Positions 27,523 to 35,213 of a stretch of 64,000 nt of DNA are shown in pieces. A program made the translations under genes and the position numbers. Numbering within the stretch: position 1 is the stretch's first letter; the number at the start of each line of letters is the position of its first letter. Location: the NCBI RefSeq assembly GCF_000716715.1, contig NZ_JNYJ01000023.1:62001-126000 (forward strand), written 5' to 3'. The notes under the pieces are model-generated. The model searched no databases, had not been told where the DNA came from, and saw nothing but the letters and a program-made list of their open reading frames with translations. The stretch is from Dactylosporangium aurantiacum (GTDB lineage: Bacteria > Actinomycetota > Actinomycetes > Mycobacteriales > Micromonosporaceae).

Positions 27523-28374
27523 GTGAGAACTGAACACGCGATCATCGTCCGCGGACTTCGCAAGACGTACGGCGGGCACGCCGCCGTCGACGGGCTGGAC
27601 CTGAGCGTCGCGCGGGGCGAGGTCTTCGCGCTGCTCGGCCCCAACGGGGCGGGCAAGACGACGACCGTGGAGATCCTTGAAGGCTTCCGGCGGCGGGACG
27701 CGGGCGAGGTGTCGGTGCTCGGGGCGGACCCCCGGGACCGGGACCGGGCGTGGCGCGGCCGGATCGGCATCGTGCTGCAGTCCACCGGCGAGTTCGAGGA
27801 GCTGACCGTCACCGACGTGGTGCACCACTTCGCGCGGTACTACCCGAACCCCGACGACCCCGAGAAGGTCATCGAGCGGGTCGGCCTGGGCGCCAAGCGG
27901 GGTGCCCGGGCGAAGGTGCTCTCCGGCGGGCAGCGGCGCCGCCTCGACGTGGCGCTCGGCGTCATCGGCCGGCCGGAGCTGCTGTTCCTCGACGAGCCGA
28001 CGACCGGGTTCGATCCGCAGGCCCGACGCGAGTTCTGGGACCTGGTCCGGGACCTGGCCGCCGGCGGCACCACGATCCTGTTGACCACCCACTACCTCGA
28101 CGAGGCCGAGGCGCTCGCCGACCGGGTCGGGGTGATCGCCCGCGGCCGGCTGGTGGAGGTCGCCACCCCCGCCACGCTCGGCGGCCGCAACACCGCCTCG
28201 GCGCGGGTGCGCTGGCTGGCGCCCGAAGGCCCGCAGGAGGCCGTCACCGGTACGCCGGCGCGGCTGGTGTGCCAGCTCGTCGAACGGTTCGGCGGCGAGG
28301 TGCCCGAGCTGACCGTCTCGCGCCCGTCCCTGGAAGAGATCTACCTGTCGATGATCGGTGAGGATGCCCGGTGA
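27523..28374 (+). CDS. ABC exporter ATPase linked to a two-component system
   Basis: A 283-residue ATPase of the drug/antimicrobial-peptide export type. Walker A is GPNGAGKTTT; the signature is VLSGGQRRRLDVALG; Walker B is LLFLDEPTTGFDPQ; the switch His is in TTHYLDEAEAL. A 70-residue C-terminal extension ends in SLEEIYLSMIG. The start is uncertain: GTG at 27523 gives the natural beginning, GTG at 27484 would add 13 residues. It overlaps the permease by four bases (GTGA). Confidence 0.87.
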   Translation: MRTEHAIIVRGLRKTYGGHAAVDGLDLSVARGEVFALLGPNGAGKTTTVEILEGFRRRDAGEVSVLGADPRDRDRAWRGRIGIVLQSTGEFEELTVTDVVHHFARYYPNPDDPEKVIERVGLGAKRGARAKVLSGGQRRRLDVALGVIGRPELLFLDEPTTGFDPQARREFWDLVRDLAAGGTTILLTTHYLDEAEALADRVGVIARGRLVEVATPATLGGRNTASARVRWLAPEGPQEAVTGTPARLVCQLVERFGGEVPELTVSRPSLEEIYLSMIGEDAR

Positions 28375-29180
28375 CCACCCCTGTGCGCGCTCGTACCCTG
28401 CCCATCGGCCTGCTGCGCGGCGGCCTCGAGGTCCGCCAGTTCTTCCGGGCCCGCGAGTCGATGATCTTCTCGTTCGCGCTGCCGATCCTGCTGCTGGTGG
28501 TGTTCGGCTCGGTCTTCGGCGGTGACGTGGCTCCCGGCGTCACGTTCACGCAGTACTTCGTCGCCGGCATGATCGCGGCCGCGCAGCTGACCAACGGCTT
28601 CCAGACCCTCGCCATCCAGATCCCGATCGAACGCGACCGGGGCGTGCTCAAGCGCCTCTACGGGGTGCCGATGCCGGCCGCGTCGTACTTCCTCGGCAAG
28701 GTCATCATGGTGTACCTGGTGGGCGTCGCCGGCACCGCGCTGATGCTGGTGATCGCCGCCGCCTTCTTCGGGCTGGACCTGCCGGGCACGGCGCAGCGCT
28801 GGCTGACGCTCGGTTGGGTCACGCTGCTCGGCATCGCCGCCTGCACCCTGTGCGGGATCGCGTTCTCCTCGATCCCGCGCGAGGGCAAGCGGGCCGCCGC
28901 CGTGGTGACGCCGGTCGCGCTGGTCATGCAGTTCATCTCCGGGGTCTTCTTCGTCTTCACCGACCTGCCGTCCTGGATGCAGCACATCGCCGCGGTGTTC
29001 CCGCTCAAGTGGATGGCGCAGGGCATGCGCTCGGTGTTCCTGCCGGACTCCTTCGCGGCCAACGAGCCGGCTGGCTCTTGGGAACTCGGGCGGGTAGCCC
29101 TCATGCTGTCCCTGTGGGTGATCGCGGGGTCGGCGCTGTGCCTGCTGACGTTCCGGTGGACGGCGCGGGAGGACCGTTGA
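28371..29180 (+). CDS. ABC-2 exporter permease
   Basis: A 269-residue membrane protein with six helices. The ABC-2 pattern is clear: FRARESMIFSFALPILLLVV at the first helix and ERDRGVLKRLYGVPMPAASY in the cytoplasmic loop. The late motif LPSWMQHIAAVFPLKWMAQG is typical of exporters found next to histidine kinases. It works as a homodimer with the preceding ATPase. Its stop overlaps the kinase TTG start (TTGA). Confidence 0.9.
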   Translation: MTTPVRARTLPIGLLRGGLEVRQFFRARESMIFSFALPILLLVVFGSVFGGDVAPGVTFTQYFVAGMIAAAQLTNGFQTLAIQIPIERDRGVLKRLYGVPMPAASYFLGKVIMVYLVGVAGTALMLVIAAAFFGLDLPGTAQRWLTLGWVTLLGIAACTLCGIAFSSIPREGKRAAAVVTPVALVMQFISGVFFVFTDLPSWMQHIAAVFPLKWMAQGMRSVFLPDSFAANEPAGSWELGRVALMLSLWVIAGSALCLLTFRWTAREDR

Positions 29181-30358
29181 GCGAGGCCGTCGCGGTGCCG
29201 GAGCCGCACTTCTGGCTCCGGCACACCGCCGGCTGGCACGTGTTCGCGGTGATCGTGTTCCTGCTCGGCGCCGGGCTGCTCGCGCTGGACGTCGAGTCCG
29301 GCGTCCGGGCCCGGCTCGTCGCGGCGGGGCTGCTGGCCGCCCTGCTGCTCTGGTACGCGCTGGCCGGCGCCCGCCTGCTGGCGCACCCCGACGAGCGGCG
29401 CGGCGCGGTCTACCTCGCCGGCGCCGTCGTGCTGTTCGGCGCGCTGCTGCTGGTCGCGACGACGTCGATGCTGCTGCTCCTGCTGGTGTTCAACCCGCAG
29501 ATCTTCATGATGCTGCGGCGGTCGTGGAGCCGGGCCGTGGCGCTCGGCGGGCTCTACACGACGGTCGCCGGTGCCGTGCTGTACCACTTCGGCCCCACCT
29601 CCGACGGCGCCGCCACGCTCGCGGTCGGTGTCGTCATGCCGCTGGTGATCGCGGTCGTGATCGGCGTGTTCGTCACCGGGATCATCCGGCAGAGCCGCGG
29701 CCGGGCGGACCTCATCGAGCAGCTCACCCGCGCCCGGGCCGAGCTGGACCGCGAACGGCACGCCGCCGGCGTCAACGCCGAACGGGCCCGGCTCTCCGCC
29801 GAGATCCACGACACCCTCGCTCAGGGGTTCACCAGCGTCCTGATGCTCACCCAGTCGACCAGGGCGGTGCTGGAGACCACGCCCGAACGGGCCGTCGACG
29901 GGCTGGACCTGATCGAGCGCACCGCCCGGGAGAACCTCGCCGAGGCCCGCTCGCTGGTGGCCGCGCTCTGCCCGCCCGACCTCACCGGCCGCAGCCTGCC
30001 CGAGGCGCTGGTCCGCCTGGCCGAACGGCACACCCGCGACACCGGGGTGCCGGTCACCGTCGACGTCGGCGCCGAGCGGGGCGCCGCCGCACCCGAGGCC
30101 GACACCGTCCTGCTGCGGGCCGCGCAGGAGGCGCTGAGCAACGTGCGGCGCCACGCCGCCGCGTCGGCGGTCCACATCACGCTGTCCGGCGACGCCGTCG
30201 CCATCACCGACGACGGCCGCGGGTTCGACCCCGCCCAGATCTCCGGCGGGTACGGGCTGAGCGGCCTCCGCCGCCGCGTGCTGTCCCTCGGCGGCACCTG
30301 CGACGTCCGGTCGGCCCCCGGCGCCGGCACCTCGATCAGCGTCGCGGTGCCGGTGTGA
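29177..30358 (+). CDS. Sensor histidine kinase (NarL/DesK-type)
   Basis: A 393-residue membrane kinase. Five hydrophobic segments (about 15-165) sense an unknown signal, without a sizeable extracellular domain. The HisKA_3 box is RARLSAEIHDTLAQGFTSVL with the phosphoaccepting His; the ATP-binding part shows LLRAAQEALSNVRRHAAAS (N-box) and ITDDGRGFDP (G1). The TTG start (29177-29179) overlaps the permease stop, with GGGAGG upstream. A longer frame starting inside the permease is a shadow. The coupling implies that it senses the exporter's substrate or state. Confidence 0.9.
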   Translation: MSEAVAVPEPHFWLRHTAGWHVFAVIVFLLGAGLLALDVESGVRARLVAAGLLAALLLWYALAGARLLAHPDERRGAVYLAGAVVLFGALLLVATTSMLLLLLVFNPQIFMMLRRSWSRAVALGGLYTTVAGAVLYHFGPTSDGAATLAVGVVMPLVIAVVIGVFVTGIIRQSRGRADLIEQLTRARAELDRERHAAGVNAERARLSAEIHDTLAQGFTSVLMLTQSTRAVLETTPERAVDGLDLIERTARENLAEARSLVAALCPPDLTGRSLPEALVRLAERHTRDTGVPVTVDVGAERGAAAPEADTVLLRAAQEALSNVRRHAAASAVHITLSGDAVAITDDGRGFDPAQISGGYGLSGLRRRVLSLGGTCDVRSAPGAGTSISVAVPV

Positions 30359-31014
30359 ACGGCCCGCGCCGGGGCGGATCGGGGACCATCTCCGTCGTCG
30401 TGGTCGACGACCACCCGGTGGTCCGGGTGGGGCTGCGCGGCATGCTCGCGGTCGCCGACGACCTGGTCGTCGTCGGTGAGGCGAGCTCCGGCGACGAGGC
30501 GCTGGTCCTGACCGCCGCCCTCCGGCCGGACGTGGTGCTGATGGACCTGCGGATGCCCGGCATCGACGGGGTGGAGGCGACCGGCCGCATCGCCGCGCGG
30601 TTCCCCGGCACCCGGGTCCTGGTCCTCACCACGTACGGCACCGACAGCGGCCTGCTGCGGGCGGTCGAGGCCGGCGCCGTCGGGTACCTGCTCAAGGACG
30701 CTCCGATCGCCGTGCTGGTCGACGCGGTCCGCTCGGCGGCGCGGGGCGAGACCGTGCTGGCGCCGCCGGCCGCCGCCCGGCTGGCCGACCGGCAGCGCGG
30801 GCCGGTGACGGAGCGCCTGACCTCGCGCGAGGTGGAGGTGCTGCGGCTGGTCGCCCGCGGACTGTCCAACGTGGAGATCGCGCGGGCGCTGTACATCGGC
30901 GAGTCGACGGTCAAGACGCACCTGCTGCGCACGTTCGCCAAGCTCGACGTCAACGACCGGACCGCCGCGGTGACGGTCGCGCTGAGCCGGGGCATCCTGC
31001 CGGCACCGACCTGA
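30355..31014 (+). CDS. LuxR/NarL-type response regulator
   Basis: A 219-residue regulator. The receiver has VVVVDDHPVVR, the phosphorylated Asp in VVLMDLRMPGIDGVEA, the switch Thr in VLVLTTYG and the Lys in YLLKDAP. The C-terminal DNA-binding domain is LTSREVEVLRLVARGLSNVE with the recognition helix GESTVKTHLLR. The GTG start shares bases with the kinase stop (GTGA). As the last gene of the exporter-kinase unit it likely controls that unit's own transcription, as in BceRS/LiaRS-like modules. Confidence 0.93.
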   Translation: MNGPRRGGSGTISVVVVDDHPVVRVGLRGMLAVADDLVVVGEASSGDEALVLTAALRPDVVLMDLRMPGIDGVEATGRIAARFPGTRVLVLTTYGTDSGLLRAVEAGAVGYLLKDAPIAVLVDAVRSAARGETVLAPPAAARLADRQRGPVTERLTSREVEVLRLVARGLSNVEIARALYIGESTVKTHLLRTFAKLDVNDRTAAVTVALSRGILPAPT

Positions 31015-31087
31015 ACAGGTCCGGCCGGCATCGACACCTGTCATACTGAACGGCGCGGGCGTGCCCGCCCCGGAACGGAGGACCGGC

Positions 31088-32803
31088 ATGCGCACTCGGG
31101 TGTGGGGCCGGACGCTGCCGGTCGTGCTCGCCGTCCTCCTGCTGGCCAACGGCGCCCAGGCCGCGCCCCGTACGGCCGCCGCCGGGACGCCCGCCGAGGT
31201 CTCCGGTCCCGCCGTGGTGCTGCCGAAGATCGACTGCGCGGCGCTCACCGGGCTGGACCTGTCGCAGGCCCCCGGCGCCCCGGCCGCCATCGGGTCCGCG
31301 ACCGAGACCGCCTCACCGGGCGGCTGGCCGGCCTGCGAGGTCAAGGGCGTCGTGGCGCCGCAGATCCAGTTCGACGTGCTCCTGCCGACCAGGACGTGGC
31401 GGCAGCGGTACCTGCAGACCGGATGCGGGGCGTTCTGCGGCAGCGTCGACTTCTACGCCGACGCGGCGGACGGCTGCGTGCCGCTGGACCGCGGCGACTT
31501 CGCCGTGGCCACCAACAACCAGGGGCACGTCGGCGTCTCCGGCTTCGACGCCATCTTCGGCACCGACCCGCAGCTGCGCGTCGACTTCGGCTACCGGGCC
31601 GACCACGTCGTCGCGCTCGTCGTCAAGCGGATCATCGCGCTGTACTACGGGCAGGGCCCGCGCTTCTCCTACTTCGACGGCTGCTCGCAGGGCGGCCACG
31701 AAGGGCTGACCGAGGCGCAGCGCTACCCGCACGACTTCGACGGCATCATCGCCGGCGCCCCGGCGTCGCTGTTCACGTCGCTGATCGTGTGGTCCACGGG
31801 CTGGCACGCCACCGCGAACACCGACGCGCAGGGCCGGCCCGTCCTCACCGCCGCCAAGCTCCCCGCGCTGCACGCCGCCGTCCTGCGCGAGTGCGACGCA
31901 CGCGACGGCCTCGCCGACGGCCAGCTCGACGACCCGCGCGCCTGCGCGTTCGATCCGCGGACCCTGCGCTGCCCGCCCGGCGGCGACAGTCCCGACTGCC
32001 TCACCGACGCGCAGGTCGACGCCGTCCGGAAGCTGTACGACGGGCCACGCGACGAACGGGGCCGGCGGATGTACCCGGGCGGCGAACCCGTCGGCTCGGA
32101 GGCGAACTGGGCCCGGTACGTCACCCCGACCGCCGCCGGCGCCCCGGCCGTGGCCGAAGGCAACGCGACGAACGCGTTGCAGTACCTGGTCTACCCGACC
32201 CCCCGGCCGTCGATGACCCTGCGCGACCTGCGCTACGACTCGGCGACGTTCGCCGAGATCGCCCAGCAGGCCGGCATCTACGACGCGAGCGACCCCGACC
32301 TGACGGCCTTCCGCGCCGCCGGCGGCAAGCTCCTGCTCTGGCACGGCTGGGCGGACCAGGCCATCTCGCCGTACGGGACGATCGCCTACTACCACGCCCT
32401 CACCGAGCGCATGGGCGGGGCGGCCGCCACCCAGCGCTTCGCCCGCCTGTTCATGCTGCCGGGCGTCGGGCACTGCGGCGGCGGTCAGGGACCGGACGCG
32501 TTCGACGCGCTCACCCCCACCATCGCCTGGGTCGAGCACGGCGTCGCGCCCGACCGGCTCATCGCCACGAAACGCCAGGACGACACGGTCGTACGGACCC
32601 GGCCGGTCTACCCGTACCCGACCGTCGCCCGCTACGACGGCAGCGGCAGCACCGACGACGCGGCGAACTTCGCACCGGTCCCGCCGCCCAGCCGGTACGA
32701 GGACGACATCGCCTGGCTCGGCTCGTTCCGCTCCGGCTACGAGCAGACCTGCGGCTGGCACGACGGCCGCTGGACCTGCACCCCGGCGCCCGCGCCGAAC
32801 TGA
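31088..32803 (+). CDS. Secreted tannase/feruloyl-esterase family protein
   Basis: A 571-residue secreted ester hydrolase for plant phenolic esters. Its signal peptide is TRVWGRTLPVVLAVLLLANG. The fungal tannase/FaeB catalytic arrangement called CS-D-HC is complete. The nucleophile is in FDGCSQGGHEGL, the Asp in WHGWADQAISPYG and the His in LPGVGHCGGGQGPD. The Cys beside Ser and the Cys beside His would form the family disulfide. The start at 31088 has ACGGAGG upstream; an ATG-like start at 31061 lacks a site. It has no neighbour in the same pathway. Confidence 0.9.
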   Translation: MRTRVWGRTLPVVLAVLLLANGAQAAPRTAAAGTPAEVSGPAVVLPKIDCAALTGLDLSQAPGAPAAIGSATETASPGGWPACEVKGVVAPQIQFDVLLPTRTWRQRYLQTGCGAFCGSVDFYADAADGCVPLDRGDFAVATNNQGHVGVSGFDAIFGTDPQLRVDFGYRADHVVALVVKRIIALYYGQGPRFSYFDGCSQGGHEGLTEAQRYPHDFDGIIAGAPASLFTSLIVWSTGWHATANTDAQGRPVLTAAKLPALHAAVLRECDARDGLADGQLDDPRACAFDPRTLRCPPGGDSPDCLTDAQVDAVRKLYDGPRDERGRRMYPGGEPVGSEANWARYVTPTAAGAPAVAEGNATNALQYLVYPTPRPSMTLRDLRYDSATFAEIAQQAGIYDASDPDLTAFRAAGGKLLLWHGWADQAISPYGTIAYYHALTERMGGAAATQRFARLFMLPGVGHCGGGQGPDAFDALTPTIAWVEHGVAPDRLIATKRQDDTVVRTRPVYPYPTVARYDGSGSTDDAANFAPVPPPSRYEDDIAWLGSFRSGYEQTCGWHDGRWTCTPAPAPN

Positions 32804-32950
32804 CGCGGACGTCCGGGTCTCGAACTGGTTTCCCGTGCGGCGATGGCTGCGGCTGGACGACGTCGCCGGGATCCACGCGGCTGGATCCTGCGCCGGTGCG
32901 GCCGCGGCCGAGTCAGACTCGTGCTGTAGGGACGATGGTTGGAGGCAGCG

Positions 32951-33784
32951 ATGTGTCGGTGGCTGGTGTACTCGGGCTCTCCACTGCTGCTCGAGGAGAT
33001 CCTCTACAAACCGGTCCATTCCCTGATCGATCAGAGCCGCCACGCCCGGCTGGGGGTGGACACCACCAACGGCGACGGGTTCGGCGTCGGGTGGTACGGC
33101 GTGGGTGAGGTGCCCGGGCTGTTCCGCGCCGTCGGCCCGGCGTGGAGCGACCGCAACCTGCACGAGCTGGCCGCCCATGTCAGCTCGCCGCTGCTGCTGG
33201 CGCACGTGCGCTCGTCCACCGGGACGGCGGTCCAGCAGACCAACTGCCACCCGTTCCGGTTCGGGCGGTGGCTGTGGATGCACAACGGGTCCATCGCCCG
33301 GTTCGCCACCTTGAAGCGTGACCTCATGCTGGCCGTGGACGCCGAGCTCTTCCCCGCGATGGAAGGATCCACCGACTCCGAGCTCATGTTCTTCCTGGCG
33401 CTCACCTTCGGTCTGCGTGACGACCCGCCCCGCGCGGTGGCCCGGATGGTCGGCCTGGTCGAGGCCGTCGCGAGCCGGCACCAGGTCGCGGAGCCGGTGC
33501 AGATGACCGTCGCCACCTCCGACGGCTCGACGGTCTGGGCGTTTCGCTACTCCACCCGGCACGAGTCCCGGTCGCTGTTCTACAGCACGGAGATCCGGTC
33601 CCTGCGCCTGCTGCACCCGGAGATTCCCGCGCTCCGGCTGATATCCGACGAGTCCCGGATGATCGTCTCCGAACCGTTGGGTGACCTGCCGGGCGCCTGG
33701 AACGAGGTACCGGAGTCGACGTGCAGCGTGGTCGCCGGCGGCGAGGACCTGATCCACGCCTTCCACCCGGAGCCGCCGGCGTGA
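32951..33784 (+). CDS. Class II glutamine amidotransferase (YafJ/EgtC-like)
   Basis: A 277-residue Ntn-type hydrolase. The nucleophile is Cys2, directly after Met (MCRWLVYSG), exposed when Met is removed. Other active-site marks are GDGFGVGWYG, LLLAHVRSSTGTAVQQTNCH and the WMHNGSIARF segment. It lacks the ergothioneine gene neighbours expected for EgtC, so a hydrolase of unknown gamma-glutamyl substrate is the safe call. The start at 32951 is set by Cys2 and by GGAGG upstream. Confidence 0.88.
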   Translation: MCRWLVYSGSPLLLEEILYKPVHSLIDQSRHARLGVDTTNGDGFGVGWYGVGEVPGLFRAVGPAWSDRNLHELAAHVSSPLLLAHVRSSTGTAVQQTNCHPFRFGRWLWMHNGSIARFATLKRDLMLAVDAELFPAMEGSTDSELMFFLALTFGLRDDPPRAVARMVGLVEAVASRHQVAEPVQMTVATSDGSTVWAFRYSTRHESRSLFYSTEIRSLRLLHPEIPALRLISDESRMIVSEPLGDLPGAWNEVPESTCSVVAGGEDLIHAFHPEPPA

Positions 33785-33794
33785 CAGGCGGGGA

Positions 33795-33818
33795 CCCCCG
33801 GCGGTGCCCCGCCGGGGG
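33795..33818. terminator. Strong hairpin after the amidotransferase gene
   Basis: A perfect 10-bp stem, CCCCCGGCGG and CCGCCGGGGG, with loop tgcc, lies 10 bp after the amidotransferase stop and serves the convergent gene as well. Confidence 0.65.
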
Positions 33819-33862
33819 AAGGCCGCGACACCCACGAGGGTGGCCGGCCGCGCTGTCGCGGT

Positions 33863-34426
33863 TCAGTGTGCCAGCGCTTGAGCGGCCCTGTGCCACAGGT
33901 CGCGTTTGCCGCCGTTCGACCGCTGCTGCTCCCCCGCCAGCGCGCTCACCGCCACCAGCGCGCCGGTGAGCGCCGGGATCGACCACTGCGCCACCCGGAG
34001 TTTGCGCTGTGCCGAGGAGATGTCCGGTGGTGTCTCCGGCGCGGGTTCGGTGACGCCGGTGACCGGTACCTCCGCCGCCTGCTCGATCTTCCGGCCGAGG
34101 ACGCGGCTGTAGGCGGTGGCACCGAGCGCGGCCAGCGTCAGGCCTGTCTTCACGGCGCTCATCGTGGCGACACCGCGCTGACTGCCGACACGATCGGCAT
34201 TGGTGATCAGCAGGCCGGCGGCGCCCGCCAGGTGGCTGCCGATCGCCGCGGCGTTCACCGGGGTCCACCTGTCCCAGCCGATCGACGCCACCTTCATCCG
34301 CTCACGCGGATTCTGCACCTTGGCGGCCGCGCCGTTCAGGCCGACCGCACCCATCAGGGATCCACCGAACCAGGTCGCCAACCCGGCGTCGTGCAACGAA
34401 CGCAGGACCGTGTTCCGCTCAGACAT
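33863..34426 (-). CDS. Small actinobacterial membrane protein, function unknown
   Basis: A 187-residue membrane protein with about four hydrophobic segments: GLATWFGGSLMGAVGLNGAA, IGSHLAGAAGLLIT, KTGLTLAALGATAYS and SIPALTGALVAVSALAG. A hydrophilic Pro/Glu-rich loop follows the third. The N-terminal block with NPRERMKVASIGWDRW is recognisable from uncharacterised actinobacterial proteins. The start is ATG 34424-34426 with GGGGGCGG upstream. No functional inference is justified. Confidence 0.62.
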   Translation of the reverse strand: MSERNTVLRSLHDAGLATWFGGSLMGAVGLNGAAAKVQNPRERMKVASIGWDRWTPVNAAAIGSHLAGAAGLLITNADRVGSQRGVATMSAVKTGLTLAALGATAYSRVLGRKIEQAAEVPVTGVTEPAPETPPDISSAQRKLRVAQWSIPALTGALVAVSALAGEQQRSNGGKRDLWHRAAQALAH

Positions 34427-34575
34427 GTCCGCCCCCGATTTCCGCGGCTTCGAATGCTGCTGCATGCTGTCTCGAACGTCCGGACCCGCTCTACCCGTCA
34501 GTCGCCGGCAATCACCTCACGCTCGCGTGCTTTCGGAGCGGACCTCGACCGGCCGGGCGGTGTTCCCAGCAGTGC

Positions 34576-34995
34576 TCAGCCGATGCCGGCCAGGTCGGTG
34601 GTGCAGTGCGGGCATCGGGTCGCGGCGACCGGTAGGTCAGCCAGCCGGCAGCTCGGGCACTCCTTGGTCGGGGCCGGCTCACCGAAGACCGTCTTGCCGC
34701 GGCGATGCATGTACGCGCGGTAGGGAACGACGATCAGGTAGTAGATGACCGCCATGAAGATGACGAAGTAGACGAGGGCGCCGATGAACGCGCCGAGGTC
34801 GATCCGCTGGCCGTTGACCGACCAGCCGAGCCCCTTGCCGGCCGCGCCGCCGCCCGCGATCGCGTTGATCAACGGGGTGATGATGCTGTCGGTGAAGGAT
34901 TTGATCAAGGTACTGAAGGCCAGGGCGACGACCAGACCCACTGCGACGACGATGAGGTCGCCTTGCATAAGGAAGTTCTTGAAGCCCTTCAACAT
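34576..34995 (-). CDS. mscL: Large-conductance mechanosensitive channel with C-terminal zinc ribbon
   Basis: A 139-residue pentameric channel that opens under membrane tension. It begins with MLKGFKNFLMQGDLIVVAVG, the amphipathic N-terminus and pore helix of MscL. The second helix is FIGALVYFVIFMAVIYYLIV, and the basic linker PYRAYMHRRGKTV follows. A cysteine pair motif, CPSC...CPHC, replaces the usual C-terminal coiled helix; this is a recurring actinobacterial variant. The ATG at 34993-34995 has AGGGG at 7 nt; an ATG two codons upstream is too close to it. Confidence 0.9.
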   Translation of the reverse strand: MLKGFKNFLMQGDLIVVAVGLVVALAFSTLIKSFTDSIITPLINAIAGGGAAGKGLGWSVNGQRIDLGAFIGALVYFVIFMAVIYYLIVVPYRAYMHRRGKTVFGEPAPTKECPSCRLADLPVAATRCPHCTTDLAGIG

Positions 34996-35168
34996 CCGCA
35001 TACCCCTGCCGTGACGCGCTCGCGGCCACTGTCCCTCGTCGCACCATGAGAGCACTCCGCCGGCCGGGCCGGGGTGGGAGCGCGTGACCGTCACCTGGCG
35101 ACAGTCCCGGGATCACCCGGGCTACCCCGTCGTCGGTCGCTTCGCCTCCCGACGCCTGGATGGCCCTG

Positions 35169-35200
35169 CGCCCTGCGCCCTCGAACGAGGACGCAGGGCG
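35169..35200 (-). terminator. Long hairpin after the secreted multidomain glycosidase gene
   Basis: CGCCCTGCG and CGCAGGGCG pair over 9 bp, and a further inner CCTC-GAGG closes a gaac loop, with one mismatch between. It starts 13 bp after the stop at 35214. Confidence 0.6.
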
Positions 35201-35213
35201 TTCGGCGTGGCGG

